From: a bacterium
GTDB taxonomy: Bacteria > Elusimicrobiota > Elusimicrobia > Elusimicrobiales > UBA9959
Length of the DNA: 60,189 bases
Assembly (NCBI GenBank): GCA_021786295.1
Contig: JAJYNO010000037.1
Coordinates: forward strand, 1-60,189
Reading direction: 5' to 3'
Part shown: positions 1 to 7,049 of the stretch, one piece after another
Numbering within the stretch: position 1 is the first letter of the stretch
Layout of the letters: each line of letters opens with the position of its first letter
Position numbers and translations under genes: made by a program
The notes under the pieces: model-generated
Database searches by the model: none
What the model was told of the DNA's origin: nothing
The model's input: the letters and a program-made list of their open reading frames with translations, nothing else

Positions 1-1
1 C

Positions 2-94
2 CAGAATTTTCAGATGGTGCTCAGTCTGGACTGCGCCGTGCGCACCTCCGACGGGGGGAAGATCTTCTATTTTTATCTGGGGCCGATGTTCTGA
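2..94 (+). CDS. C-terminal end of an unidentified protein (partial)
   Basis: An open frame enters from the left edge and stops at TGA 92-94. The visible 30 residues end in GKIFYFYLGPMF and contain a single Cys. This is too short to assign a family. The reading is supported by a hairpin with a T-run just after the stop and by the new promoter and gene that follow. Confidence 0.45.
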   Translation, partial: QNFQMVLSLDCAVRTSDGGKIFYFYLGPMF

Positions 95-102
95 GCCGCC
101 CA

Positions 103-131
103 GCCAGCTCCGGCAAACCGGCGCAGTTTTT
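103..131 (+). terminator. Probable Rho-independent terminator
   Basis: A short GC hairpin (CCGG-CAAA-CCGG, extended by flanking GC/GC pairs) is followed by TTTTTAT. It lies directly after the partial gene at the left edge. Confidence 0.5.
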
Positions 132-132
132 A

Positions 133-141
133 TGCTAGAAT
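133..141 (+). promoter_or_regulatory. Extended -10 element for the HEAT-repeat gene
   Basis: The sequence TGCTAGAAT is an extended -10 (TG-N-TAGAAT), 22 nt before the ATG at 164. The same extended form occurs on the minus strand at 24961-24969. No clear -35 box was found, which is common for extended -10 promoters. Confidence 0.4.
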
Positions 142-163
142 TCAGGGAAAGGAAGTGCTATTT

Positions 164-1153
164 ATGAAGAACGCTAAACTTACGCAGTTTCTCATAGCTT
201 TAACATTCCTGCCCGCGGTGGTTTCCGCGCAGGACGTCTCCTCGGCCGCCGCGGCCGGTCCAGCGGCTCAGGCGGCGCCCGCCGCCCCAAGCCCGGTCGA
301 CGATGCCCTGGCCAGGCTGAAGTCGGGCACGGACGACGAGCGGCGCGTGGCCGCGGAGACGCTGGGCCAGCTGCGCGACCCCAAGGGAGCGCCTGGCCTT
401 ATCGAGGCCCTTGGCGACCCTTCCGCTCGCGTGCGGCAGGCCGCCGAGGACGCCCTGGGGCTTATGACGTGGCGCCCGGCCGCGGACAAGCTCTCCCAGA
501 TGCTGCTGAACGACCAGGATCCCTCGGTCCGCCAGCAGGCCGCCATTTCCCTGGCCTATATCCTGGACCCGAAGACCGGACCGGCCCTGCAGGCGGCCCT
601 CAAGGACGACAGCATGCCGGTGCGCTACGCCGCGCTGCACGCGCTGGGGATGCTCAGGTACTCTCCGGCCGAGAAGGAGATAGCGGGGATGCTTTCCTCC
701 GATGATGTAACTCTCCGGCGCGGCGCCATAGCCGCGCTAGGGCAGCTTGGCGCCAAGGACGAGGCCGGGGACGTTTCCAAGTATCTCGACGACAAGGACC
801 CTTACGTCAGGATAGAGGCGATAAAGGCGCTGGGCGACATCGGGGATGCTTCGGCCGCTCCTGGCCTGGTAAAGCTGCTGGCCGCCACCGAACCCTCTTC
901 GGTGCGGATGGAGGCCGCTCTTTCTCTTTCCAAGATGGGCATGCCTGACGGAGTTTCCACGGCCTACGAGTTCGTGAAGTCGCCAGACATGAGCCTGAGG
1001 ACCAAGGCCCTTGACGTCATCGCGCAGGCAGGAGACGCCCGCAGCCTTCAGTTCCTGGACACCATTTATAACGAGGAACAGGACCCGGCCGACAAAAGCC
1101 TGGTGGACCTTTCCCGGCAGCGCCTGAACGCCAGGCTGAGCGCCCAGAAGTGA
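164..1153 (+). CDS. Secreted HEAT/PBS-lyase repeat protein
   Basis: The 329-residue product starts with a signal peptide (about residues 1-23, hydrophobic core ending VVSAQ) and an Ala/Pro-rich linker. About eight or nine 31-residue HEAT-like repeats follow (about 45-315), with the signature Dxx..VRxxAAxALG and LGxLxD turns. Such alpha-solenoids are protein-interaction scaffolds; the N-terminus places this one in the periplasm or envelope. ATG 164 is preferred over GTG 155 because GGAAAGGAAG lies 9-10 nt upstream. A second HEAT protein is encoded in the Bat operon at 37316. No catalytic residues are evident and the partner is unknown. Confidence 0.85.
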   Translation: MKNAKLTQFLIALTFLPAVVSAQDVSSAAAAGPAAQAAPAAPSPVDDALARLKSGTDDERRVAAETLGQLRDPKGAPGLIEALGDPSARVRQAAEDALGLMTWRPAADKLSQMLLNDQDPSVRQQAAISLAYILDPKTGPALQAALKDDSMPVRYAALHALGMLRYSPAEKEIAGMLSSDDVTLRRGAIAALGQLGAKDEAGDVSKYLDDKDPYVRIEAIKALGDIGDASAAPGLVKLLAATEPSSVRMEAALSLSKMGMPDGVSTAYEFVKSPDMSLRTKALDVIAQAGDARSLQFLDTIYNEEQDPADKSLVDLSRQRLNARLSAQK

Positions 1154-1196
1154 CGGCCCGTCGTCGGCGTTGACCGCTGGCGCTCTCCCGCCAGTC

Positions 1197-1457
1197 ATGC
1201 CGAGAAAAAAGAAGAGGAATCCGGCTCCTGCCGCCCCGAAACCTTCCCCGGAAAAAGCTCCGGCGGAGGTCAGGGGCGGGGAAAAAACCTCTTTCCTCTG
1301 GTTTTTATCCTTCATTCTTATAGTTTCCGGCTACGTTCTCCTGCATAAGGCCGACCCGGCCGGGAGCGATCCCTGGGCTGTCATATCTCCGGCCCTGCTC
1401 TTGTCCGGCTATCTCCTGATAATTCCGGCTATAGTTCTGACCTACAAGGGCAAATAG
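1197..1457 (+). CDS. Small membrane protein with two transmembrane helices
   Basis: The 86-residue protein has a basic, Pro-rich cytoplasmic head (MPRKKKRNPAPAAP) and two hydrophobic helices (about 33-51 and 62-82) joined by a loop containing DPAGSDPWAV. The architecture recalls the small DUF3098-type proteins, but the match is by eye and weak. It lies 44 bp after the HEAT gene on the same strand and is probably cotranscribed. ATG 1197 is preferred over TTG 1170 because the cluster of positive charges then begins at the N-terminus, though no good Shine-Dalgarno is visible. Function unknown. Confidence 0.6.
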   Translation: MPRKKKRNPAPAAPKPSPEKAPAEVRGGEKTSFLWFLSFILIVSGYVLLHKADPAGSDPWAVISPALLLSGYLLIIPAIVLTYKGK

Positions 1458-2416
1458 CCTGCCGCCCCAGGAAAAGGGGGGGGCAGGGCCTTCTAAAAGC
1501 TTTTATTCCCTTCCCTCTCCCCCTCTAAGACACATTTTTTCGGAAAAATTCCTGGTTTATAGACGTTTTCCCCGGGTTTTGATGCCATCTAGGGGGGCGG
1601 CGCCGAACCCGGCGGTGTTTTTGCGCTGGACCCGCTGTCCTCGATCAGCCTGCTGTTTCTTCTTTTCCTCCTTGCCCGCCCTTACTAAAGCGCTTCATGG
1701 TATTTTTAAGCGCAGACATCGTTCCCGGTTAACCCCCCGTTTTTGCTTCTCCATGGTCCCCTGCCCCTTTCGTGGTATTTTGAATTCGCCCGCGATCAGG
1801 CAAGAATTGGCCGGATTTTGGCTGCCTGGCGGCCTGCCGAGGGGGGGCTTGGGGCAACTGGCCCCTTGGATGGGACTTATGCTGCGCCCTGGTCCAAGAG
1901 GGGCTGAAAGGATCCTTGAAAGTTGGCTGATTTTTTGGAATTTTACCCACGCCGATTCTTTGGCTTAGATGGTATTTTTCGAAGGAAGCCATTTTTTTAA
2001 AAAACAGGCATTTCCTGATCTTCCATTTTTTAAAATTGATGAAAACGGCAATTTTGAAAAATGGAATTTTGGCTGCCGAGGCGGGAATTCGCTGCTAACA
2101 ATAAAAAACTATAAACGATGTCTGAATTTGAAAAATACCTTCGGTAAAATAAGAATTATTTTGATTTATTCAATAGTGTTTATCGGAGCGCGGGTGTTGT
2201 TTGGGTGGGAAAATAAGTTAACATAATATATCTTATCGTAAGTTATCTTTAGGGCTTCGAAGCGGGGTCTTTTGTGGCGTTCGGGCTCGGATTCCTGCTG
2301 TTCTTTTTGTGTGCTTTTGCCGCGGCGCCGTTTTGTCCGTCCGTGGCTGCCGCGGTCCTGGCCGGCCGCATCCGGCTTTCCTTATATTATGGGCCGGGGG
2401 TGTGCTCTGTCGGGTT
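1458..2416. other. Gene-poor stretch with an AT-rich second half
   Basis: About 960 bp carry no convincing gene. A GC hairpin (CCTGCCGCCCC pairing with GGGGGGCAGG, 1459-1486) follows the small membrane-protein gene but lacks a T-run. From about 1960 to 2260 the composition becomes distinctly AT-rich, unlike the rest of the window. Open frames at 1579-1968 and 1969-2226 have no Shine-Dalgarno, no recognisable domain and unnatural composition. I found no hallmark of tmRNA, RNase P RNA or SRP RNA. Confidence 0.5.
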
Positions 2417-2905
2417 TCAGGCTGGCAGGTTCCTGGCGTCCAGCCAGGCCCTTTCCAGCCCTTTGGCGGTGATCTGGTAGCACCTGTTGCGCTTGGTTCC
2501 GGAGGCCTTTATCAGGCCTTCCTTTACGGCTTTCGAAAGCAGGCGGTCCAGCCTTTCCGGGGCGTAGCCTGAGGCTTTTATGGCCTTTGAGAGGGTCAGC
2601 GCGCCCACGGCGGCGGTCTCGTTCAGTTGTCTGTCGGCGGCCAGGAGTATCAGGGCGGCCTGTCCGCCCTTTAGCTCCGGGTGCTTGTGTTTGAGGGTCA
2701 GCAGGCCGCCCCTTTCTTCGGTCAGGGAGGTCCAATCCGGCCCTTTGGGGGCTGTTTCCGGGGTTCCGGCCGCGGGGGCGGCCGGCGCCGGGTGCCGCCC
2801 CAGGCTGCCCATGAACATTTCTTTTTCGCTTAGTATGAACTCGGCGGGGCCTTCTGCCTCGAACTCCGCTCCCGACGGGTGCTTTAGTCTGAGCTTGTAA
2901 TTCAT
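2417..2905 (-). CDS. Small two-part protein with C-terminal winged-helix-like domain (putative regulator)
   Basis: The 162-residue protein has an N-terminal acidic/beta segment (about 1-35; KLRLKHPSGAEFEAEGPAEF), an Ala/Pro linker, and a C-terminal region (about 75-160) with the pattern of a winged helix: LTLSKAIKASG, ERLDRLLSKAVKEGLI, then a wing ending CYQITAKGLE. This resembles small DNA-binding regulators, but no named family is certain. ATG 2905 is chosen because AGGAG sits 12 nt upstream; an upstream in-frame start at 2941 would put the -10 box inside the gene. It has its own promoter (2932-2960) covered by repeated motifs, which suggests autoregulation. Confidence 0.65.
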   Translation of the reverse strand: MNYKLRLKHPSGAEFEAEGPAEFILSEKEMFMGSLGRHPAPAAPAAGTPETAPKGPDWTSLTEERGGLLTLKHKHPELKGGQAALILLAADRQLNETAAVGALTLSKAIKASGYAPERLDRLLSKAVKEGLIKASGTKRNRCYQITAKGLERAWLDARNLPA

Positions 2906-2931
2906 GGGGTGGGTGGCTCCTATATGACGGT

Positions 2932-2960
2932 AGTTTAACATATGGGTATTTGTATGTCAA
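2932..2960 (-). promoter_or_regulatory. Promoter of the winged-helix gene
   Basis: On the minus strand, a perfect -35 TTGACA (2960-2955) is separated by 17 bp from the -10 TAAACT (2937-2932). The predicted transcription start is near 2925, giving a leader of about 20 nt that carries the AGGAG ribosome site. Confidence 0.6.
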
Positions 2961-2991
2961 TATATGGCACCTATATGGCAAGTATATGTCA
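2951..2991. promoter_or_regulatory. Four helically phased operator-like repeats
   Basis: The plus strand reads TGTATGTCA (2951), TATATGGCA (2961), TATATGGCA (2972) and TATATGTCA (2983), at spacings of 10, 11 and 11 bp, so all lie on one face of the helix. Looser copies occur at 2921 and 2940. They cover and flank the -35 box of the winged-helix gene. The same motif recurs at the barrel-gene promoter (6141-6180). Confidence 0.5.
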
Positions 2992-3187
2992 ACACGTGTT
3001 GATAACCTGTGCATATCCCGGGGGGGTGCCGGACCGCTCGAGAGGGGGCGCCCCGGCAGCCTCCGCATGGCCCCCCCCTTTTTTTTGGGGGAGGTGTATG
3101 TGATACCCCCTCCCTCCCGGGGGCCGCGCAGGAGCCTTCAGCGGGTCAGCGGGGGCTGGCGTCGGAGGTCGGATTGTTGTGGTTGCG

Positions 3188-4501
3188 TCAGAATTTGGCT
3201 GAAACCGCTCCGTAGACGAGCTTGGAGGGCGGGGCGTCGTTGTAGAGGCCCAGCGGGGTAAGCACGGCATACACCACGGTAAGGCGCAGGTCGTCGCCCA
3301 TGGGATAGGCGGCCTTGAGGTCCCACTCGCTGGCTATCTGCAGGGAGCCATTGTTGTCGTTCTCGGAAGCCCGGAACTTGTAGAGGTCGGCGGAGAGGAC
3401 CAGCTTCTTGTAGGGCAGGTCGGCCCCGATGTCTATGATGTTCAGGCCCGAGACGCCGTACGGGAGGCCGTTGAGCGTGGAGGAGGTCTTTATCATGTCG
3501 TAGAGGCTGGCCCCCGCTATGGCCCCGTAGCCGGAGCGCTCCAGCCCGCTGTACCTGGAGCCGAAGTCGGGAAAAAAGGCCTTGTCCGCGGCGTTCCAGC
3601 TGGTGCCGCCTGAGGAGCGCCCGTAGGCCAGGCGCAGGCGCGATTCCCCGAAGAAGGCGATATCCTGCGTCCAGGAGCCTTTGAGCATAAAGGCTTCGCC
3701 CTTGTAGTTGCCGGTGCCGCCCCCGCTCCTTTCCGAGGTTCCGCGTTCTATGGCGGCTTCCCCGTCGAAGCTCAGATTGCTGCGGGTAAGGAAATAGCGC
3801 ACGCCGGTGAACTTCTTGGTGCGGGAAAGCGTGTCGAAGTTCAGGTCCTGCGCAGGAGCTTTGTCGTTCTGCCAGAAATGGTAGAACTCCCAGATGCCTT
3901 CCCCGGTCGGGCAATAGGCCGCGCCGCCGGTAATGGTGTAGTAGTGGTCTGTCTTGAACGGCCTGAAGACGAACAGGTCGGCCTTCAGCTTGCCCAGCAC
4001 GTTCGACGCCTCCAGCCGCCCGCCAGGGAGGCCCAGGTCGTCCCCGGAAAGGGTTATGCCCTGACCCAGCGTGAAGTCCTGCCTGCCGAAAGTGGCCGTG
4101 ATGTTGGGCTTCAGGAAATGGTGGATCCTCACGTAGGCGTTGCGGATGTACGGGGTGCCGTCGGTCGACGGCAGCAGGGCAGCCGCGTCCTTGAACTGCG
4201 GCGTGGTGATCGGGGCGGTGGAGGCGCCCTGGCCGATGCTCTGCAGGACTATCCCGACGTCCATCGTGGAATCCTGCGTTTTTTCAAGGCGGATGTCCTT
4301 GATAATGAAGCCCAGCGTGGCGTCCTCGGAGAAGAGCGGCTGGGAGTCGGAGCCGGAGCCGTAGACCAGCCGCTGGTAGTTGGCGGCCTTCAGCTCCACG
4401 TTGGAGAGGAGGTCCAGCTTGGTGGCGGAGGCGGCGCCGGCCAGCGCCAGCAGCGCGGCCGCGGAAAGCGCGAGGCTTGTCTTCTGGCGGGCTCGTCTCA
4501 T
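3188..4501 (-). CDS. Outer-membrane beta-barrel, alginate-export-like porin
   Basis: The 437-residue protein has a signal peptide (about 1-26, ending AGAASA) followed by alternating amphipathic strands and a C-terminal Phe, as expected of a BAM-inserted outer-membrane barrel. The segment GRQDFTLGQGITLSGDDLG resembles the conserved start of alginate-export (AlgE-type) barrels, where an xxFGRQxFxxG element is common. The substrate cannot be told. The ATG at 4501 has no Shine-Dalgarno, and a TATAAT lies 8 nt upstream, so the mRNA may be leaderless. A second barrel gene (4615-5898) lies just upstream on the same strand, separated by a strong terminator. Confidence 0.75.
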   Translation of the reverse strand: MRRARQKTSLALSAAALLALAGAASATKLDLLSNVELKAANYQRLVYGSGSDSQPLFSEDATLGFIIKDIRLEKTQDSTMDVGIVLQSIGQGASTAPITTPQFKDAAALLPSTDGTPYIRNAYVRIHHFLKPNITATFGRQDFTLGQGITLSGDDLGLPGGRLEASNVLGKLKADLFVFRPFKTDHYYTITGGAAYCPTGEGIWEFYHFWQNDKAPAQDLNFDTLSRTKKFTGVRYFLTRSNLSFDGEAAIERGTSERSGGGTGNYKGEAFMLKGSWTQDIAFFGESRLRLAYGRSSGGTSWNAADKAFFPDFGSRYSGLERSGYGAIAGASLYDMIKTSSTLNGLPYGVSGLNIIDIGADLPYKKLVLSADLYKFRASENDNNGSLQIASEWDLKAAYPMGDDLRLTVVYAVLTPLGLYNDAPPSKLVYGAVSAKF

Positions 4502-4509
4502 GGACTTAA

Positions 4510-4515
4510 ATTATA
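4510..4515 (-). promoter_or_regulatory. -10 box (TATAAT) of a probable leaderless transcript
   Basis: A perfect TATAAT on the minus strand ends 8 nt before ATG 4501, so transcription should begin at or next to the start codon. No -35 match is clear. Confidence 0.5.
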
Positions 4516-4560
4516 ACAAAAAGGCCGCCGGTTTTTTGCCCGGCGTCCGCCGGGGAAATA

Positions 4561-4594
4561 AAAACCCCGGGGTTTTGGGCCCCGGGGCTTTTTT
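4561..4594 (-). terminator. Strong bidirectional-type terminator
   Basis: Two copies of CCCCGGGG (4565-4572 and 4580-4587) form an 8-bp stem with A-rich and T-rich flanks on both sides. On the minus strand it follows the stop of the 4615-5898 barrel gene with TTTTTATTT after the stem. Confidence 0.85.
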
Positions 4595-4614
4595 GTCCGG
4601 TAACCTTGCGGTTA

Positions 4615-5898
4615 TCAGAACTTCACGTTGAGCGCCGCGCCGAGCATGGTCTCGGTGTCGTGCGAGCCGACGAGGTTCTTCTTCTCGGGAGAGAACATCG
4701 CGTAGTAGCCCTTCACGTCCACCTTCTCGGAGTGGGTCCAGGTGGCCACGAGGTCGCCCTCGTTGCCGATGTGCTTCTTGCTGGTCAGGCCGGCCTGCTT
4801 GTTGGCGGAGAAGTCGTAGTAGGTCACCGCGACGTTCAGCTTCTCCAGCTTGGACGGGGTCCAGTTGGCGCCCAGGTTGTAGGTGTTCAGACCGGAGCCG
4901 GCGTTGAGCGCGGCGGAGGTCATGAAGCCGCCGCCGTAGATGATCCCGGGGCGGTAGTCGCCGTTGATGCCCTTGAAGGCCTTGTCGGCGCTGTTGTTGG
5001 TCTCGTCGCCGGACTGCAGCACGTACTCGCCGGCGAAGCCCAGCTTGCCGGCCAGGTCCAGGGAGTAGTTGGCGTTGGCCTTGAAGGCGTAGCCCTGGTG
5101 CTTGTAGCCGATGGCGGGATAGTTGGTGTCCTTGCCAGTGTTCTGGTCGTACTCGAGACCCAGGTTGAGGTCCTTCACGAACTTGCACTCCCAGTTGGCC
5201 CTGATGCCGGCCAGGCCCAGGTAGTCCGCGTTCTGGGTGGTGGCGCCGGCGGCATTGGTCTTGGCGACCTTCTGGTAGTAGTAGGCGTTCAGGTTGAACC
5301 ACTCCACCTTGGTCTTCACGTTGACGCCGGTCACGTTGATGTCGTTGAGGCCGGCGGCTGCTCCGGCGTTGTTCTGGGTCTGCTTGGCTACTATCGCGTT
5401 CACGTCCCAGTCGCGGTTGACGGCGTTGAACTTATACCAGCCGGTCCAGCCGTCTATCGCGGAGACGGGCAGGGTAGCCGGGTACGGCCACATCTTGGGC
5501 CCGTAGTAGATGACCATGTCGCCGGCGTCGCCGTAGAACTGGCGGCCGACCTTGTGGTCTATACCGAACACGCCCTTCAGGTTCAGGTAGGCCTGCTCGA
5601 AGTACAGGTTGTCCTGGATGTTGTTGGCGTTCTGCGAGGCCTGGCCGTACTGCCTGTCGTTCTTGACGGCGGTGACCACGGCGTTCACGTCCTCGTTCAG
5701 GTCGAAGCCGGCGTTCAGCAGCAGGCGCGTGTCGACAAAGGACTTCTTGTCCGAGTTGCTCTTGTTGAAGTCCTGGTTGCTGTTGCTGTACGCGTTGACC
5801 TCTATCTGGCCGTCGTACTTGAAGTTCTTGAGGAGCTGCGCGTTGGCGGCCGAAGCCGTGAACGCGAGCACCGCAAGTATACCTATCGCGTTTTTCAT
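4615..5898 (-). CDS. Outer-membrane porin-like beta-barrel
   Basis: The 427-residue product has a typical signal peptide (residues 1-20, AANA-Q), then alternating aromatic/polar strands with Asn- and Lys-rich loops, ending in AALNVKF with a terminal Phe. Segments such as DKKSFVDTRLLLNAGFDLNE and YFEQAYLNLKGV are typical of porins with 14-18 strands. Substrate unknown. The gene has a strong promoter 220 nt upstream, a long structured leader, and AGGAGGAG 5 nt before the ATG, so high expression is likely. The extracellular-loop composition (Asn/Thr/Lys) differs from the Ala-rich cytoplasmic proteins nearby, as expected for a surface protein. Confidence 0.8.
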   Translation of the reverse strand: MKNAIGILAVLAFTASAANAQLLKNFKYDGQIEVNAYSNSNQDFNKSNSDKKSFVDTRLLLNAGFDLNEDVNAVVTAVKNDRQYGQASQNANNIQDNLYFEQAYLNLKGVFGIDHKVGRQFYGDAGDMVIYYGPKMWPYPATLPVSAIDGWTGWYKFNAVNRDWDVNAIVAKQTQNNAGAAAGLNDINVTGVNVKTKVEWFNLNAYYYQKVAKTNAAGATTQNADYLGLAGIRANWECKFVKDLNLGLEYDQNTGKDTNYPAIGYKHQGYAFKANANYSLDLAGKLGFAGEYVLQSGDETNNSADKAFKGINGDYRPGIIYGGGFMTSAALNAGSGLNTYNLGANWTPSKLEKLNVAVTYYDFSANKQAGLTSKKHIGNEGDLVATWTHSEKVDVKGYYAMFSPEKKNLVGSHDTETMLGAALNVKF

Positions 5899-6113
5899 CT
5901 ATACTCCTCCTGTTTTACTGTCGTAAGCCCGTTTCCGGGGCTTTCTCCCCGCCTCGCGGCGGGGTTGCTTCGCTCTTCCCGCGTTTTACCGCGGTCAGTG
6001 CCTGCCCGCAGGGGCCTACGGCCTTTGCAGGAGAAGCGCCTGAGATCGGCGCTCCGCTTCCCCCCTCTTTCCCCGGGGGCTGCGGACCCCTTACCGGGGC
6101 CTCCTTACAGAGC
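5899..6113 (-). promoter_or_regulatory. Long, highly structured 5' leader of the porin-like gene
   Basis: About 215 nt separate the predicted transcription start (near 6113) from the ATG. Read on the minus strand they hold a series of compact hairpins: TCCGC/GCGGA enclosing CCCCC/GGGGG; GCGCC/GGCGC; CCTGC/GCAGG enclosing GGCC-GTA-GGCC; CCGCG-GTAAAA-CGCGG; CCCCGCC-GCGA-GGCGGGG with a GNRA loop; and CCCG-GAAA-CGGG with a GNRA loop. The Shine-Dalgarno AGGAGGAG follows unpaired. It does not match the riboswitch consensus motifs I know (TPP, SAM-I, cobalamin, c-di-GMP-I, c-di-AMP, glycine, Mn). No intrinsic terminator is present. Confidence 0.5.
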
Positions 6114-6119
6114 ATAGTC

Positions 6120-6149
6120 ATTATGCAAAGAATACCCGGGTCATGTCAA
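6120..6149 (-). promoter_or_regulatory. Promoter of the porin-like gene
   Basis: On the minus strand, -35 TTGACA (6149-6144), an 18-bp spacer and -10 CATAAT (6125-6120). Confidence 0.65.
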
Positions 6150-6180
6150 ACCATATGGCGGAATTATTAATTATATGTCA
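6141..6180. promoter_or_regulatory. Phased TRTATGKCA-like sites at the porin promoter
   Basis: The plus strand shows TCATGTCA (6141), CATATGGCG (6152) and TATATGTCA (6172), spaced 11 and 20 bp, that is one and two helical turns. They match the repeats upstream of the winged-helix gene at 2951-2991, and the first overlaps the -35 box. Confidence 0.4.
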
Positions 6181-6220
6181 ACAATAGCGCATAAAGAGGC
6201 CCGCTGGCCGGCGAGGGAAC

Positions 6221-6247
6221 AAAAAAGCCCGGCGCGCCGGGCTTTTT
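6221..6247 (-). terminator. Rho-independent terminator after the TPR gene
   Basis: A 16-bp perfect palindrome (GCCCGGCGCGCCGGGC, 6227-6242) is flanked by A6 and T5, so it can act in either direction. It lies 19 bp after the stop of the TPR gene. Confidence 0.85.
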
Positions 6248-6265
6248 ATGCCATTTGCGGCCGTG

Positions 6266-6940
6266 TTATTTTTTCCCTGCGGGCGAAGCTGCTGGCGGGG
6301 CCAGCTTGGCTTTGGCTTCCATCGCCCAGGAGGTATCGGGATAGAGCAGGGAGATCTTCTCCCAGGTCTGAGCCGCCAGGTCCTTGGCGCCGGAAAGCTC
6401 CTCTACGTTGGCCAGCGAGACGCTTACCTCGGGGGCCAGGTAATGCTCCGGATAACGGGAGAGGAAGTCTGAGTACTGAGCCTGGGCTCCGGAGAGGTCG
6501 CCGGCGGCCTCCCTGCATTTTCCCACGTTGTAGGAAGCGAAGGGCCCCAGCAGTTTGTCGTTGAGGAGCTTGGAATACTGCGCCTCGGCGTCCTTGTATT
6601 TACCCTGGGCGTAGAGTATGTCGCCCGAGGTCAGGACCGCGTACGGGGCCGCGCTGGTGCTGCCGAAGGAGGTCTCTATTGTCTCCAGCTGCTTCTGGGC
6701 GGCGGCGATGTTGCCGCTGTAGCCTATCTGCTGGGCTATGAAGAGGTCCTTCCAGGCGTCGTCGCGCAGGGCGCGGTAATGAACGAAGAAGTAGACCGAG
6801 AAGACCACGGCGGCCGCCGCTATGACCACGGACCCTATGAAGGTCTCCCTGTTCTTCTTTATCCATCCCAGGGCCAGGTCGTATCTAGAGGGGCCGGCGT
6901 GCTCCATCTTGCCGCCGGCTATCCATGTTGAATCTGGCAT
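6266..6940 (-). CDS. Membrane-anchored TPR protein (YfgM/BamD-like arrangement)
   Basis: The 224-residue product has a short cytoplasmic N-terminus, one transmembrane helix (about 36-55, GSVVIAAAAVVFSVYFFVHY) and tetratricopeptide-like helical pairs out to residue 210 (LYAQGKYKDAEAQYSKLL, AAGDLSGAQAQYSDFLSRYP). A single anchor plus periplasmic TPRs resembles YfgM-type ancillary factors of the Sec/envelope machinery, but the family is not certain. ATG 6940 is chosen because AAAGGAG lies 11 nt upstream; an ATG at 6967 would abut the tRNA-Arg 3' end. The gene probably shares a transcript with that tRNA and ends at a strong terminator. Confidence 0.75.
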   Translation of the reverse strand: MPDSTWIAGGKMEHAGPSRYDLALGWIKKNRETFIGSVVIAAAAVVFSVYFFVHYRALRDDAWKDLFIAQQIGYSGNIAAAQKQLETIETSFGSTSAAPYAVLTSGDILYAQGKYKDAEAQYSKLLNDKLLGPFASYNVGKCREAAGDLSGAQAQYSDFLSRYPEHYLAPEVSVSLANVEELSGAKDLAAQTWEKISLLYPDTSWAMEAKAKLAPPAASPAGKK

Positions 6941-6967
6941 ATCTCGTGTGGCTCCTTTGAAATTCAC

Positions 6968-7039
6968 TGCCCTCTAGAGGAATCGAACCTCTATTTAGAG
7001 TTTAGGAAACTCCCGTTCTATCCGTTGAACTAAGAGGGC
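6968..7039 (-). tRNA. tRNA-Arg (anticodon CCT)
   Basis: A 72-nt cloverleaf: acceptor GCCCTCT/AGAGGGC, D stem GTTC/GAAC, anticodon loop TTCCTAA giving CCT (reads AGG), T arm AGAGG-TTCGATT-CCTCT and discriminator A. CCA is not encoded. It lies 10 nt after apt. Confidence 0.93.
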
Positions 7040-7049
7040 GTAAAACAGG

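Noticed and set aside
1579..2226. Two plus-strand frames in the gene-poor stretch
   Set aside because: No Shine-Dalgarno, no domain, odd composition and abutting ends; they look like chance frames.
3067..3102. Homopolymer C/T/G tract considered as a terminator
   Set aside because: On the minus strand it gives CCCCC-A8-GGGGG with no T-run, so it is not a convincing intrinsic terminator; it may be a slippery low-complexity tract.
5899..6113. Assignment of the porin leader to a known riboswitch class such as c-di-GMP-I or cobalamin
   Set aside because: Short matches such as GCAAAG occur, but the conserved cores and their order are absent.
4606..6117. A 503-codon plus-strand open frame opposite the porin-like gene
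   Set aside because: It is an antisense shadow of a recognised barrel gene and crosses its promoter leader; no ribosome site or domain.
5915..6121. A 68-codon frame inside the porin leader, considered as a leader peptide
   Set aside because: Its start lies at or upstream of the predicted transcription start, it has no ribosome site, and the stretch is better explained by RNA hairpins.
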